A stretch of 64,000 nucleotides of DNA from Persicaria tinctoria (GCA_037127255.1 JBANSL010000020.1:56643098-56707097); one strand, 5' to 3'; numbered from the stretch's first letter, positions 37,990 through 51,150 are shown. Translations and numbers: made by a program. The notes: generated from the letters alone by a model not told the origin.

Positions 37990-38204
37990 TGTTGTAAGGT
38001 TTTGGGAAATGTGGGTCATTTCCTGTAATTAGGAGAATAAACAGGTAGACAGTTAGAACTCCCCTCCTTCCTTGTAACAGACTTAAATAGGGGTGTTTGG
38101 CCTCACTGTAATCTGTTTTTCAACATAATCAAATTCTATAGTTTGGGAGGTTAGTTTTTCTTCTCTTCCTTGAATCTGAGTGTTCTTGAGTGATTCAATC
38201 ATCA
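37990..38204 (+). repeat. 3' LTR of the copia element
   Basis: 215 bp. It differs from the 5' LTR at three positions: within GGTAGACAG, within TTTTTCAACAT and within the following T-run. Confidence 0.94.
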
Positions 38205-39215
38205 CAAATAAACATTTTCAGGATCTGTCACTATTTGCATACATATATAAATTGCACTTGTGTAAAATCATGCAACTTCATTTATATGGAGAAAGGCCCC
38301 ATGGGGCAATCTATATACATATTATATATATATCACGTCTTATAATTTAGCAATAAGTTATAACTTTGGAAAATTCTAGAACTTCTTTCTCTAATAAACA
38401 TTAATTGATGTAGTAGCTATAAATAAATATGATGGAAGACGAATCAGAATTGAATAAATTAAGTGGCCATACTACAAATAAAGATACTCTCATCCTTTTT
38501 ATTTTTATGTTTTTGGGACTCTCTCATCTTTCTCCAAACAACAACCAAAAAAAATTAAAAAAAGTGGTGACTTAAGTTCGTCTATTTTACGTTAAGTATG
38601 ATCAATAAATAAACGGTTATAATGTCGATTTACATAATTATATGTACTTTCTAAGGTGCTTAATTCAAATCAAGATCTATTGTTTAGGAACGAGTGATAT
38701 ATAAGTTAGGCCCGTTTGGTATAAATTTTAAAAAAGGTAAATGAAAACGAAATAAATTCAATCTATTTATAATTCAAGATATATTTTTAAAAATTTTAAT
38801 AATTACCTAATATCACAATTTTTCATATAAAATTTATTTTATTTTTCCTTCTTTCAATTATCCATTCGAATAAGGGTTAAGCATATCCCCTATACTTCTC
38901 TAATTATTATTTCTATTATCTTTTTTTTTATGCAAAAATGAGTATTCTTCAATCAAATGGACCCACAAAACTCCGCTATGAAAAAATTTATTATTTGCAC
39001 ATAACATCATAATTATTCATCTGACGCAATGTAATTATTCGTATGTGTTAACGATCTTTTCATATAAAAACAATTCGTTGATTACAATATGATAATTCGT
39101 ATGAGTTATGTACAAATAATCATATTGTTCCAACCGAATAATTAATGTTGATATTCAAATTTCCTTTGAATCTTAACCGTTGATCTTCTCACTCCAAAAC
39201 TCTTATATATTTTCA

Positions 39216-39249
<34 letters not shown>
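38205..39249. other. Intergenic with ATTATTCG/GAATAAT cluster and TA microsatellite
   Basis: No gene. 38980-39190 contains several ATTATTCGT and CGAATAAT motifs similar to other clusters in the window, and a (TA)n run lies at 39220-39249. Confidence 0.6.
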
Positions 39250-39251
<2 letters not shown>

Positions 39252-40791
39252 AGTGGTTCCCTTGTGCATACTCTTTAGAGTGTATCTAGTGCACGAATCC
39301 TGACCGTAGATATGGATGGATCGGATGGTCATGATTACAAGGATTTTTTATAATTTTAATGTAAAAAAGGGTGGACTCCACCATCTCTCCATGTTCAACT
39401 CTCCCGTAGAGCGCGCGTGGAAAGGGACAAAATTGGTGAAACGCAAATCTCGCCAAATTACCATCACATGTATTTGCAGGTGGGTCCCGTTTATTTTTAA
39501 AAAAAATTCCATTATTGAGTACGTATTACCAGATATCATTTCTTAAATTATTTATAAGTTTTATACAGTAATTTATAATTTTATAAATTCAAATCGATGG
39601 GTGTGGGAGTGATGTTGTTATAGATTGTGGGTAAAACAGTCTTCGAATTCTTCTTATTAATTATTCATTTTGCTATTTTATAAGTTTATAAGTTTTATCA
39701 TTTTTAAATTTTTTTTTTTGGTCAAACTCAACAAAGTTGTATTTTTATCTACAAATAACGATAATCGATTAACCAAATAATCCATATTTTTTTATATATA
39801 ATTATTTCAAACTTTCTCTTACATATAAATAATCTTTGCGAATTCACAAAACAATGTACAATTTTATTGATTATTATTTTAACACTACAAAAACTAAAAA
39901 ATTTGTCAATTCCACTTAATAATATTTCACATGCTACCGAATAATGTTCAGTTTTATTTTTGAATCCAGTTCAAATTAAAATTTACCAATTCTACCGAAT
40001 AATTTCTCACATGCTACCGAATAATGTTTTTTTTGTCAATCAATTTTAGATAAAAGAATCTCAAAATCCCTAAACAATGTTTACGATTTATACGAATAAT
40101 GCTTCATATTTCACCGAATAATGTTTCACATTTCACCTTCTACCAGATTATCGAGGATAATTGTAATTGTCGCATATTCCCATCAAAATTTTAAATATTC
40201 TACCGAATAATGCATCGAAGTTAATTGAATAATCATGAAATTTGCCACAAACGTCTCATACTTGATGTGTCGAGTTAAAAAAAAATCTTCTATAAACGAA
40301 TAATGATTAGAGATTCACCGAATAATACTTGTATTCCACTGAATAATGTTTCATGTGTATACGAATAATAGTAATCATCGCAGATTTTTCCTACACAATT
40401 TGCTATATTCTACATAATAATAATCAGATTGATCAATCAATAAAGAAATTCGACAATCTACTTACACTCTTAATTAATAAATTGAAAAATAAAAAACAGA
40501 ATAATATTCCTACTAGGAATATCACTGTAATTATTTAAATAAATTGAAAAATACAAAATACAAAAGCACATGCGTACGATGCGTGGACCACAATCTTTTC
40601 AAGTAGAGATTTTGGATTCAAGCACGCGCTAGTTTCCATGCGTTGGGCAAATCATAATGTGGGACCCACAATTTATTTTTAAAAAAAATCAGAAAAATCC
40701 CTTTTAATCTACACCCTTAATTTATTCTTATTCAATGGTTTAGATCTGTGCACAAGATACACCCAAAGGGGTGTGCACAAAGTACCCATAC
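39250..40791. mobile_element. Unclassified inverted-ended element flanked by TA microsatellites, with GAATAAT array
   Basis: The left end (TGGTTCCCTTGTGCATACTC, then GTGTATCTAGTGCAC) and the reverse complement of the right end (TGGGTACTTTGTGCACACCC, then GTGTATCTTGTGCAC) are about 70% alike over some 45 bp. (TA)n runs border both sides. The interior at 39940-40375 holds eleven GAATAAT motifs, all on the + strand, mostly as ACCGAATAATG. No transposase. About 1.54 kb. Insertion into TA microsatellites is known for some plant MITE-like families, but I cannot name this one. Confidence 0.6.
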
Positions 40792-41640
40792 TATATATAT
40801 ATATATAACTTAAAAGCTTATATGTAACGCATTAACCACTAAAAACTTTATGAGGGTGTGAAAGCTAATTAAGGGTCAATAATAGTTATAGGTAGAAAAA
40901 GTCAGTTAAGTTGTTGTATGTATTTATGATCATAATTTCTGATTGGGGTGTGGCCAATTCGCACGTTCACTCATTTCTGAATCGTAACATATTAACATGC
41001 ATGTTGATTGTTCAGTTTAATCTCCATCATATCATATATGTGTACTGTGTACACCTAGCCACTACATACATTAATACACGTATTGCGTATATATAATTAA
41101 TTAATATTTAACAATAAACCATACACGTATTCGTATATATATATATATAATATAATATAATATAATTTTTTCAGAAAATAATAGATCGACTAAATAATAT
41201 ATGTAAAAGAGCATTCTTGTTAGAACATTGCTGGCATATACATAAATGATCGATCCAACTATATCTAATATATACGTACAAAATTATTTTTGTTTTGTCA
41301 TTTGAGATTTGACGTACAACTTATATATCACACAAATCGATCAACGAGTTGGAAAAATGTACCTTAAATAGTAGATCATGATATATAGAAAGTCGAGTTT
41401 AATTAGGAGTCGTACGTTAAAATAAAAGGAATATAGCATCTACCAACCTTAGCTTGATAAAATTGGACTAACTAATCATATTTTGGGGCTAGATTAAAGG
41501 GAATTAAGAGTGCACCTATATAAATATTGTAGGTTAACTTTTAAATGAGTTTAACAAAAGGCAGATCTATCTATCAATAATTTATAGCACATGTAATTCT
41601 GCTTTTACAGTTTACTTAACCATGCATTCTACTAATGATT
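40792..41640. other. Intergenic, AT-rich
   Basis: Starts with a (TA)n run. No supported gene. Several ATATAT runs. Confidence 0.5.
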
Positions 41641-42400
41641 GAGAAAATGATAGGAAGGCATTTTTGGATAGTAGATACAGGTGCTTCAGATCATATATTG
41701 TGGATATTTTCCATATGATGCTAATTAAGTTACTCATAATTGCAAACCAGTCGGGTTTCCTTTCTCTTGTGGCCTCAAACTGTCTGTTGATAATGGAGAG
41801 TTATACTTGCTAGCTACTAGAAGAATGCATGCGTCTTGTTGGAAGATTGCTCTATCTGAATCTTTCTAGACCAGAAGTTTCGTATTCAATTTAGCATTTA
41901 AGGCAGGTAGTTTGTGAGCAATCCTAGAGCTCCCCATGGATTAGGGATTGTTCTATCCAGGTGGCAATGATCCGAGTCTTTATGCCTTCAGTGATGCGAA
42001 TTGGGGTTCTTGCCAGATCTTTAATTAATTGGTTACTGTGTTTTTAGGCAATTGCATTGTCTCTTGGAAGACAAAGAAACAAAAAACTGTATCGAAGTCA
42101 TCAGCTGAGTCGATCAGAGTGCAGGAGTATGAGCACAACTTCATGTGAAATTGTCTGGATTGATGCTGTCTGGATTGATGCCATCTTAAAGGACTTTTCA
42201 GCAAATGTTCCGAAACCTATGACTCTTTACTATGATAATAAAGTTGTGCAACACATTGCTGCTCATCCAATTTATCACGAGCACACTAATCATCTAAATA
42301 TCGATTCCTATTACATTAGAGAACGCTCTGATATAGCACAACAACAACTCAACAATAGTAGAGGAAGAAGAGTGCAAGTTTGAGCGGGAAAAGAGGTTCC
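41641..42400 (+). pseudogene. Deleted Ty1/copia fragment (protease end and RNase H)
   Basis: Near 41668 the + strand encodes WIVDTGASDHIL, a copia protease active site. 42045-42340 encodes RNase H pieces (CIVSWKTKKQ; STTSCEIVWIDA; TLYYDNKVVQHIAAHPIYHE; HLNIDSYYIRER), with a frame change near 42105. Most of integrase and reverse transcriptase is missing between them. A 15-bp unit GTCTGGATTGATGCT is duplicated in tandem near 42150. This is a dead remnant of a lineage different from the 33098 element. Confidence 0.8.
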
Positions 42401-42823
42401 TAGCTAGGACATGTGTATGGTTGAGATACAACCGGTTGTTAGATGCAGATGTATAGAAGGGATCGAGTATAAGTACCTGATGTACACCGTAACAAGAACA
42501 AAAAGTTTTCCGGATGAATGAAAGCAAGATCTTCATCTTGGTTTAGTTTTCTTCTTTCCAAATTACAATTTGTGTTCTTTAAGTTTGATCTTAATTAATC
42601 TTGAAGCTGAGTCAACTAGCTTCATAGATTTTTCTAAAAAAAAACATGCTGATTGGTTTATCGTATAATGAGGATCGATGTATTTGGGTGGTGGTTTATA
42701 TATTTTTTGACGTATCCATCATTCTTTTTCGAAAAGATGTCCTGGAGTACTGATGGTTCAACAGAATCTGACTGTATATAAAATCTTATTTTATTTAAAA
42801 AGAGAGGCACCTACTCCTTTCTC

Positions 42824-43022
42824 AAAATATAAGTTGTTTGATTGAAGAAAATATTTTTAAATAAGTTAAAATTTATAAAATATTAATTTCTATACATTTT
42901 TTAAATATATTTCTAATTATTAGTAACAAGTATGGAATTATTTTAACTTTAAAGTAATATTTTATAGAGTTTTTGACTTAAAAAACTTACTAAAAATCAA
43001 ATTATTTATATTTTAAGACAAC
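42824..43022. mobile_element. Short MITE-like inverted repeat
   Basis: TCAAAATATAAGTTGTTTGA at the left pairs with the reverse complement of AATCAAATTATTTATATTTTAAGAC at the right, and the inner arms also pair. About 200 bp, AT-rich, no ORF. Stowaway-like in size; the target duplication was not resolved. Confidence 0.5.
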
Positions 43023-44612
43023 AACAATTGTTTACTAGGTATAGGGTGGATCATATATAAAGATTTTTATATATAAAGATTTTTTTATAATGTAATTTGA
43101 ATGATAGAGGATGTAGAGGTTAGATCAATTTAACCATAAATAAAATAGTTTATTTAATTAATTATGAATGTGTGGGCTTCAAATGCTATGCCCTTAAAGG
43201 GGTTACTATTTCCCATCTACCAACTCGTTTCCCCTTCCAAACCACGCCAAATTATCTACAACAAAGTATCCCTCTTCTTATTATTTTCCTGAAATATGGG
43301 ATTACGATCATAAATACATAAATTGGATGCCAGTACACGATAAATCTAGAGCAAAAGCAGCAAAGGAGTCGACGATGAAGTTCGCTTCCCTAACATAAAG
43401 TATCTGAAACTCACAATTGATGCTAATAAAGCCTTGACATCGACGCACCAGGCTAGCTAGACATCAGATGACTCTCCACCACACCCTTGCTAATCAAATC
43501 ATGGGCGACCTTCGAGTATGTCTCAACCTTGACTTTGCGGAAGCCCATTGATCTTTTCTTGTTAAATGTACGCACTTCATATCATTATATGTCAATATTT
43601 GCGCCTTTTAATTGTGCAATGATAATAATCAATATTTTGTGAGCCTATAGGAGGGGTGAGAGAAATGATTAAATAGCATTATAGGAGAAATAGTTACCCT
43701 CTTTAAAATTAAGGAATGAAATACGGGGAAAAGTATTCGTCCATGTTTGAGATTTTAGTTGTCAATATGCAATTCCTTCATTTTTTATGTACATTCTTAA
43801 ATTGTGCCATTATAATATAAAAAACTAAGAAATTGTAGGATATAAGGAAAAGGAAGGGTGAAGCTTTCCACCTAGCTAGTTTAAACTTTTGTGTTAGACT
43901 GCTAGGTACTTAGTGAATCTCAACTTTATAACTATAAAAATAAAAATAATAAATCCGTGGACCGATGACTGGGGGTCGTGTTCACAAGCGCCAATGCGCT
44001 AGTAGCCTAGCACACAAGCTGAGTGAGGTTCTATTATAAAACTAATTAGCAATAGAATGAGTAGCCCACCAACTCATATATTAGGGCTTGTTAACTTTCG
44101 ATGTGAGACTCTTTTAATTGGTTTCATTCACATCTCTCAATACTCGATAACGATCTTAATTAATGGGAGAAGGTTGAGATTATTCGTGCATAAAATAGAA
44201 TTAGTCGTAGTAGCATATAAGTCAGCATAACTAACAAGTTAGCTATCATAAATGTGAATGATTTACTTGTTTCACAATTCACACACATTGAAAAGGTATT
44301 AAGACTTGGCTATGTATTCAGAAATTACATAACATGCCACACTCGTACAACTTATAACAGTAATACGTCTTAACTATATATTAATTGATGTACACTTATG
44401 TTTTCTCATCCTAACCATGGATCCTATACATAGCTTAAGCTATAATTAAGGATCCATGTTGGGATAAAACCTAAACATGCACTCACTATATATAAAAACT
44501 TACCACCAAGTTTAAACTCATCAACCCGCCTGTTATAAAAAAAAAACTACTAAACAAACATAACCTTGATTGGAAAAAGAAAAGAAACATAAGTTTGAAG
44601 ATGATCATCACA
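43023..44612. other. Spacer downstream of the MYB gene with LTR remnant
   Basis: No supported gene. 43970-44160 carries a degraded LTR-like sequence (AAGCTGAGTGAGGTTCTATT, then GAGTAGCCCACCAACTCATA) that recurs inverted at 48430-48540. Confidence 0.5.
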
Positions 44613-46010
44613 CTAGTAGTCCCAGTTTTCTCCAGCTTCGTCAAACAGCCAATTCTCAAGGGCCAAAAGCGGGCCCCCAGCCTGCTGCTGGAGGCTCGCG
44701 ACATCCTCCTCTGACTTGGCCTTGTCAGGCATCCACATCTGGAGCAGCCTGGCGATGTTGTCCGCGCTGGAGGCATATGGCTTTGTCTCCACCGGAGGCC
44801 TGGAAGACGAGGAAGAAGTCGAATCCGATAGCTTGGAAATGCTAGTTGAAGCATTATTGTTGTTAGGGTTTGGGGTAGGGAATGAGATTGGGGTGTCAAG
44901 TGAGAGGGCTTCCCTTAGGGCTTGTTTGGCCATGTGGATGTCCGTTTGGAGTGTCCTCTCCCACTGGCCCTTGCTGCTTGACCTACCTTTGGTGGTAAAC
45001 TCTGAGGCAGCAGTGGCCCCTGCTTCACCGCAGGTATCTGGTTGTGCCCCCTCACTTCCACCGCTGCTGCTGCCAGCTTGTTCGTCTTGTTTGTTGAGTT
45101 TCCTCTTGAGGTGGGTGTTCCAGTAGTTCTTGATGTCGTTGTCGGTTCTCTGTGGAAGGTATGAGGCTATTGCTGCCCATCTTTCCCCATCATCACAAAT
45201 TCAACATTATTAATTTATACGTACATATATGTACATATTGTGCCATTCACTACACAATCCTACATAGCTATATCTATTATATATACACATCAATCAGCTT
45301 ATTAGATATGCATCTTAATTTTTTTATTTTTCCCCATCATCACAAATTCAACATTATTTATACGTATACATATTGTACGTGTCATTCGTTCACTACACAA
45401 TCCTATATAATTATATTCTATACGATCTCGATCAGCTTATTAATTAGGTATGCATCTTAACTGATTTATATATATATTATGACAGTAATATATGAACAAA
45501 TCTGAAGCGTTTGATTAAAAAAATAAACGTTTGAGATTTAAAAAAAATTTAAAGAGAAAAATGATTTGTCTGTAACAACATGATTATTTGTAAATAAGTA
45601 ATATAAATGAATACAAATAATCGTGTTACACCATACGAATAATTTTCATATATGAAAATTAAAACTACTAATAAATATGAATAATTGTACTAGTGTGTGA
45701 ACTGTAAAAGAGGTTCATAATCAATCAATCCTCCATATAATATTTATATATCTCAATTGAGATGCATGTATATATACAGAATCACAGATGCATGTTATGA
45801 TTTTTATTTACAAAAATTAATTAAAAAAAAATACCTGTTGCCAAGAAGGGCTTGGAGGTGGATGATGGTCTTCTCCTCTTGGTGGGTAAAATTGCCGCGC
45901 TTGATCCCCGGCCGGAGATAATTAGTCCACCGGAGCCGGCAACTCTTGCTACACCTCATCAATCCTGCACCAGATTTCAATTAATTTCTTCATTAAATAT
46001 CAATTTCATC

Positions 46011-46046
<36 letters not shown>

Positions 46047-46356
46047 AAGACAAAGTACACTACTGATGGAATTAATTAGGGCGGTGTTAAATACACACCC
46101 AATTCAACGGCGAATTAAATCAACCCGGCAAGATCAATTTTTATATACATATAGATCTATATATCAATCATCATCGCATGAAGATGTAGCAAAAAAAAAA
46201 AAAAGGAAAAAGAAAAAGCGTACCAGTGTTAGTAGGAACGGTTCGCCAATTGCCAGGGCCGTTGTGTTGGATGTAAGACACCAAGATGATGTCCTCCTCG
46301 GGCGTCCACGGGCCCTTCTTCACCCCTGCTTTCTCGCAGCACGGCACCCTCCCCAT
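44613..46356 (-). CDS. MYB60-like: R2R3-MYB transcription factor, subgroup 1 (MYB60/MYB30-like)
   Basis: Nuclear DNA-binding regulator. Minus-strand exons: 46224-46356 (133 bp), 45835-45964 (130 bp) and 44613-45180. The first two lengths and their phases are the classic R2R3-MYB pattern. 276 residues. R2 runs from [17 protein letters not shown] to [12 protein letters not shown], and R3 from [20 protein letters not shown] to [17 protein letters not shown], with the regularly spaced Trp residues kept (R3 begins with Phe as usual). The C-terminus has [20 protein letters not shown] and [16 protein letters not shown], resembling subgroup 1 and especially MYB60, a stomatal regulator in Arabidopsis and grape; it ends in an acidic [13 protein letters not shown]. 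Orthology needs a tree. Intron 1 carries a (TA)n run, and intron 2 has a 140-bp tandem duplication abutting the splice acceptor. Confidence 0.94.
45182..45460. repeat. Tandem duplication in MYB intron 2
   Basis: TTTCCCCATCATCACAAATT and the following 130 bases, through CACTACACAATCCTA and GATATGCATCTTAA, occur at 45182-45320 and again at 45328-45460 with small gaps. The first copy touches the splice acceptor of exon 3. Confidence 0.85.
46014..46042. repeat. (TA)n microsatellite in MYB intron 1
   Basis: About 14 TA units. Confidence 0.9.
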
Positions 46357-46727
46357 CGATCTGTATCTATATCCACCGATCGATGGATCCTCAATCGATC
46401 TGGTTAATTGATTTGGTTTATCCTCTCTGTGTTTGAATTTGAGAATTTGATAGCACTTAGCAGTACCTAATTTCAAAGGTAAGCTGATGGATGGGAGTAG
46501 AAAAATCAAGGGGGCAAGGAGTGACAAAGACCCAAGTCTATATATTTATACAAATATTAAAACATACTTATAATCAGACAAAGTTGCAATCAGACTATCA
46601 AGAGGAGGAGGAAGGAGACTCCCATGACGCGCGCGATGACACAGGGAGGGTAGGGAAAGAGAGAAAAGAGTCAAAGAGGCCAGCAATCTGCATTTACTCC
46701 TCAACGGATACTTATGTAATCCCCTCC

Positions 46728-46733
<6 letters not shown>

Positions 46734-46796
<63 letters not shown>
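46734..46796. repeat. (TA)n microsatellite in the MYB upstream region
   Basis: About 31 TA units, some 380 bp upstream of the MYB start codon. Open frames here are repeat artefacts. Confidence 0.95.
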
Positions 46797-46798
<2 letters not shown>

Positions 46799-48885
46799 TC
46801 AGCTTTGCTTTCCTTGTTTGAGGCTTTCAATCACTGAACTTACTCACTATGAATTTATATAGATACGGAGGGAGATAAGGAGGGAGTAGTATTCTATATA
46901 ATTGCATTTTGACAACCTTTTTTTATAATAAAATATTTGTCCATTTAAAAAACATTAATGATAATTTTTTTTTAATTTTGTCAATTCATCTTATTTATTG
47001 TATTTTATTTTCAAGATATTTTATTAATACTACATATTCTCATACTACTTTTTTTTTCCTTCATTGGTCCATTTTTTTTCAAATTATTTGTTTGTTAAAA
47101 TTTTAGCTATTCTAACTTCTTTCTATTTTTAGCTTTCTTAAAAATCAAGTTTTAAAAGATATAAATTATTTTTTAAAAATTATTATTTTCAATTTTTTTT
47201 TTTTTGTAAAATATGAACTCCTAAAAGTTTATAAATATATCCATATAAATGTACAAAATATGAACATGATTTTTTTAAAAAAATATTATCATATGTTAAA
47301 AATAATTAAATGATACCATGAATCAAGATTACGTGGTGTGCTATGGAGAACCCGCACTTGACTTCAATTCCGCAAGGCGGTGGGCGTTTTTCTTTTGTAT
47401 TTATTACCTGCGATTTTGGGTGTTTTTAGTTATTAAAGATAAAGTAATTTGAAGTACAGTATTTATAAAAAAAAAATATGGTAAAATGATAGATTTTGTA
47501 ACCAATTAAGATATATATGAGATAGACATATAGGATAAATACGTGGATAATATAAATGAGATTATTGCCTAACATAATTTAAAAATATTGAATCATCATT
47601 AATAAACGTGTAAAAAAACTCAACTCAAATTACATCAGAAAACGACACAAGATGAGACTTCATGTCTCTGCTTTAGTATATCATATAGATTGATATATAG
47701 ATTTCTCCCATTTTATTTAGGCTGATTCCATACAAAATGAGATGCAGCACTAAATTATTTCAAATATAATTTGATTTTGAAAAAAAAATTGTGTTTGTAT
47801 TTTATACTTTTATATTTATAAACTTTTATTATGAAAGAAATTAATTTAGAAAATATGATCACTTATATTAAGACAATATTTTTTATTAAAAAAAATTATT
47901 ATAAAAATTTCTAAACATATATATAGTTTATGAAATTATCAAAAATAATTTAGTGGTAACAACCAAATAAAATTAAGGTGATCAAAGTAGGATTCTACGG
48001 GCGCAGATGAGTTAATAAATACAGTAAGATTATTAGTTTTAAGGTAAATGATGGATGGTATGTAAAATGCATGTTAAATGCAGTGGAGACCTAACATTTA
48101 TATTTTGATTAACTAATTTATTATTTGCATTAAGTGTTCACTTACCTACCATTTATGACCCGGTCTTAATAATTCACTTCTTAATTAATACGTTTTCTTT
48201 ATTTCTTTATTCTTCTGTAGATACAAATTGATATATATGCTGTCGAATTTTTATAATATATTGTAAAGTTGTTATAAATACCAACATTATTTTAATAATA
48301 TGGTGTAATTATCCACATGTAGTAATTATCTTTTTATATGAAAATTATTTATTTTTATTTGTTGAGAATATGCTATGGGATAGTATCCACAATAAAAATA
48401 TAGTGAATCCAAGCTTTGTACACATAACTGGGTGGGCTACTCGATCCTTCTAATGCTAATTGGTTTTAGGATGGAATCTCACTCAGCTTGTATGTTCAGC
48501 ACTTGTGCACTTGAGCGTGTGACCCCCACGTTGTATGACCCATCGTAATTTAACAATATCAACAAATTATTCATACAAAACAATTTATTTATTTTTTGAT
48601 CCGAAAATAATTTGGCCATGTGAGAGGAACTCACATGCCAAGAGCATCCAGAAGGATGAATGATGAAAGCGCATAATAACCGGGGGGAGTGGCCAAAACG
48701 CGAAGTCAATGTGCGAAAGGTGGTTAGGAGCTCGATTAGCTTCTCTGTAATCATGGCAAATCTGGAAGGAGCTGAAACAGCTCAAGGAGAAAAGAACGTT
48801 AGAGATGATCATTTCAGAATCTCCGGGAGGAGTCCAACCGCCCTCAAGGTTGTTGATGATCGATGGCGAGGTTGTCACCTTCTAT
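46797..48885. other. Intergenic, very AT-rich, with one LTR remnant
   Basis: No supported gene. A TACGGAGGGAG motif at 46863 may be one end of a Stowaway MITE, but no partner end was found. 48430-48540 is the inverted partner of the 43970 LTR-like fragment. Confidence 0.5.
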
Positions 48886-49348
48886 TAGACCTGTCAAACG
48901 GGTCATTCGGGTCGGGTTCGGGTCGGGTCACTTCGGGTCTCGGGTAAAACGGGTCCCGGATATTTTCGGGTTGACTAGAACCCGGGTTTGACCGGGTTTC
49001 GGGTCATTTCGGGTCGATTTCGAATTTGTCAATTTTTTCCTTTTTAAATTAAAAAAATCATGATTTGATAATTTTGTAATAAATTTTAATTATATATAAA
49101 AAAATTTAATTATATTTAATTAAAAATCAACCGGGTCAACCGGGTCACCGGGTCAATCGGGTAAAATCGGGTCAAAATTACCGGGTTAATCGGGTCACCG
49201 GGTCGAAACCCAGATGACCCGGAAAATTTCCGGTTTTTCGGGTTCGGGTCGAAAAAAAATTCCGGGTCAAAATTTCCGGGTTCGGGTCGAAAATTTTCCG
49301 GGCGGTCGGGTCGGGTCGACCGGGTCGGGTTGTGTTTTGACAGGTCTA
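48886..49348. mobile_element. hAT-type MITE with CGGGTCGGGT arrays and 8-bp target duplication CCTTCTAT
   Basis: The ends TAGACCTGTCAAA and TTTTGACAGGTCTA are inverted repeats, flanked by identical CCTTCTAT at 48878-48885 and 49349-49356. Both halves carry CGGGTC/CGGGTT arrays around a short AT-rich core. 463 bp, no transposase. Confidence 0.94.
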
Positions 49349-49356
49349 CCTTCTAT

Positions 49357-51150
49357 GATGAGGCTGGTCAATTGCTCGTACAAAACATATATGAATAATC
49401 ATATTACAGCAAACGAATAGTTTTGACGTTTTAGTTTTCTTCGAATCTATCTCATTGATCTTCTTACTTACATAACCCTTAATGTGTACTCGTGTATACA
49501 TAAATTATTCGTCTACATATATAATAGTATAATTATATTCATCCGTATAATTTTTTTTTAACGAATAACCATTAGTACAAATGAATAATTTTATCATGTA
49601 TAATCACCTAGTACCAACAACAACAACTTAATTACTTTTAATCTTATATGTTGATCTTCTTTAAGTCATTGACTTGTTTAGATCTATTAACATATACATA
49701 TATTTGAAAGGGTTGTTTAAACATAATCCCTCAAATAAGAACACGTACTAGACATTTTAGTTCTGATCTGAATATACTATATACTCATCCAAATTATCCA
49801 ATTAGGCAATATCTATTATGGTACGTTGGTTTGGTCCTATTGCTAATTTGGATGATACGTTAGTTAGTTCTATTGCTATTTTAGATCATAAAAATTAAAT
49901 AAATAAATAAATAAAAAGTGGGGCCCAAGTGCCCAACTAGCTCAACCCTTATTTATTTTCGCTCTCTCCTGACTCGTTCAATTCGTACATAGTTAGTTCT
50001 ATAAATTCTATAGTTCTATTGCTAATTTGACATCTTTCTACTACAAACTTTCCTCATAAATCATAATGAACAAGTTATTCAATGAACGTGGATAATTGAT
50101 CAAATAGCAATATATACATATATGGACTTGGTCTTATATATGGGGCTGTTTTTGGAGTGTTTGGTAAGCTTGAGATTGAGCCAGATAGGGTTCTATTCGT
50201 AGATCTCGAAGAGAGCTTTATGAAGGAGAAGAAGATGATGATGGATTTGAACAATCAAACCAGGTTAGCTAGGGTTTCGGGAGAACATGATCGAGTAACA
50301 TCGGTGTAAAGGTGGGCTGGGAGCTAGTTGGCTAAGTGACAAAGACTATAATAAAGTCTGACGGGACTTATTATTGTCGTATATATGCACATATGCACTA
50401 AAATATTCTTTCTTGTATGCATACACTCATATGTAATTCTATTTATTTTTGTTTGATTTTTTTAATAAGAAAAATATTATATTTAAACCTCTTTCAATAA
50501 TTTTTTTTGAAAAACTATTCATGATATATACCTAAAAAAATTATCCAAAACAAAGAATTTTCCTCCCTCTCTACGACATACAAAGCTAAAAGCCATAATA
50601 AGTTCTATAAAGTTTTAGTGTAAACATTTTTCATAATCAATGTGACATGAATATCACATCTCAATATAGAAAGACCACATGCAATATATATAATACTAGT
50701 GGGGTAATTAAATTGGGGCTAAAACCCTAATTTCATTCCAAAATGTAACCAACCATCTATCTTTCATATTGAATACCATATCTTTTAAACCCTATTGATT
50801 GTAACCAAAAGAAGATTTCCTACCCATACCCTGGTAATTGTGTTGCATTTTTCATGTGGCATGTCTCTTATGACTTATTAGATACAGTAGTGATTATGAC
50901 TCTCTTCTTTTCTTCTATAGAACATTTTCATTATCCAAACTATTGAGTCAACATGTTGTTGTCGTGTCTTCGGATGATTAAATCAAGTTACGGACAAAGT
51001 GGCTCGTCTCAGTTAACATTTGGACTACAATATCTTGGTATCTCATTCAAAACTACAACACTCGTCCATGTCATTGAGTGATGAACTAGCAAGCTCTATC
51101 ACCACTGAAAAATCAATCCTTTTTTCATTTTTTTTTTTAAAATAGCATAT
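49357..51150. other. Intergenic with a GAATAAT-type cluster
   Basis: 49380-49670 contains AATAATCATATTACAGC, TTATTCGTC and ACGAATAACC motifs like those at 20500 and 38980. A stretch near 50215-50300 reads like a short coding fragment (MKEKKMMMDLNNQTR) but is too short to support. Confidence 0.5.

Larger units (their letters stand above)
33098..38204 (+). mobile_element. Ty1/copia LTR retrotransposon, nearly intact
   Basis: 5,107 bp with two 215-bp LTRs (TGTTGTAAGG to CAATCATCA) that differ at three positions. The flanks GAAAT (33093-33097) and CAAAT (38205-38209) look like a 5-bp target duplication with one change. An initiator-Met-type primer site TGGTATCAGAAC lies at 33320 and a purine tract GAGGAGGAG at 37981-37989. 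One polyprotein frame carries gag, protease, integrase, reverse transcriptase and RNase H in copia order. Insertion is recent by LTR similarity. Confidence 0.96.

Noticed and set aside
46734..46862. Open frames encoding poly Tyr-Ile repeats
   Set aside because: Direct translation of the (TA)n microsatellite.
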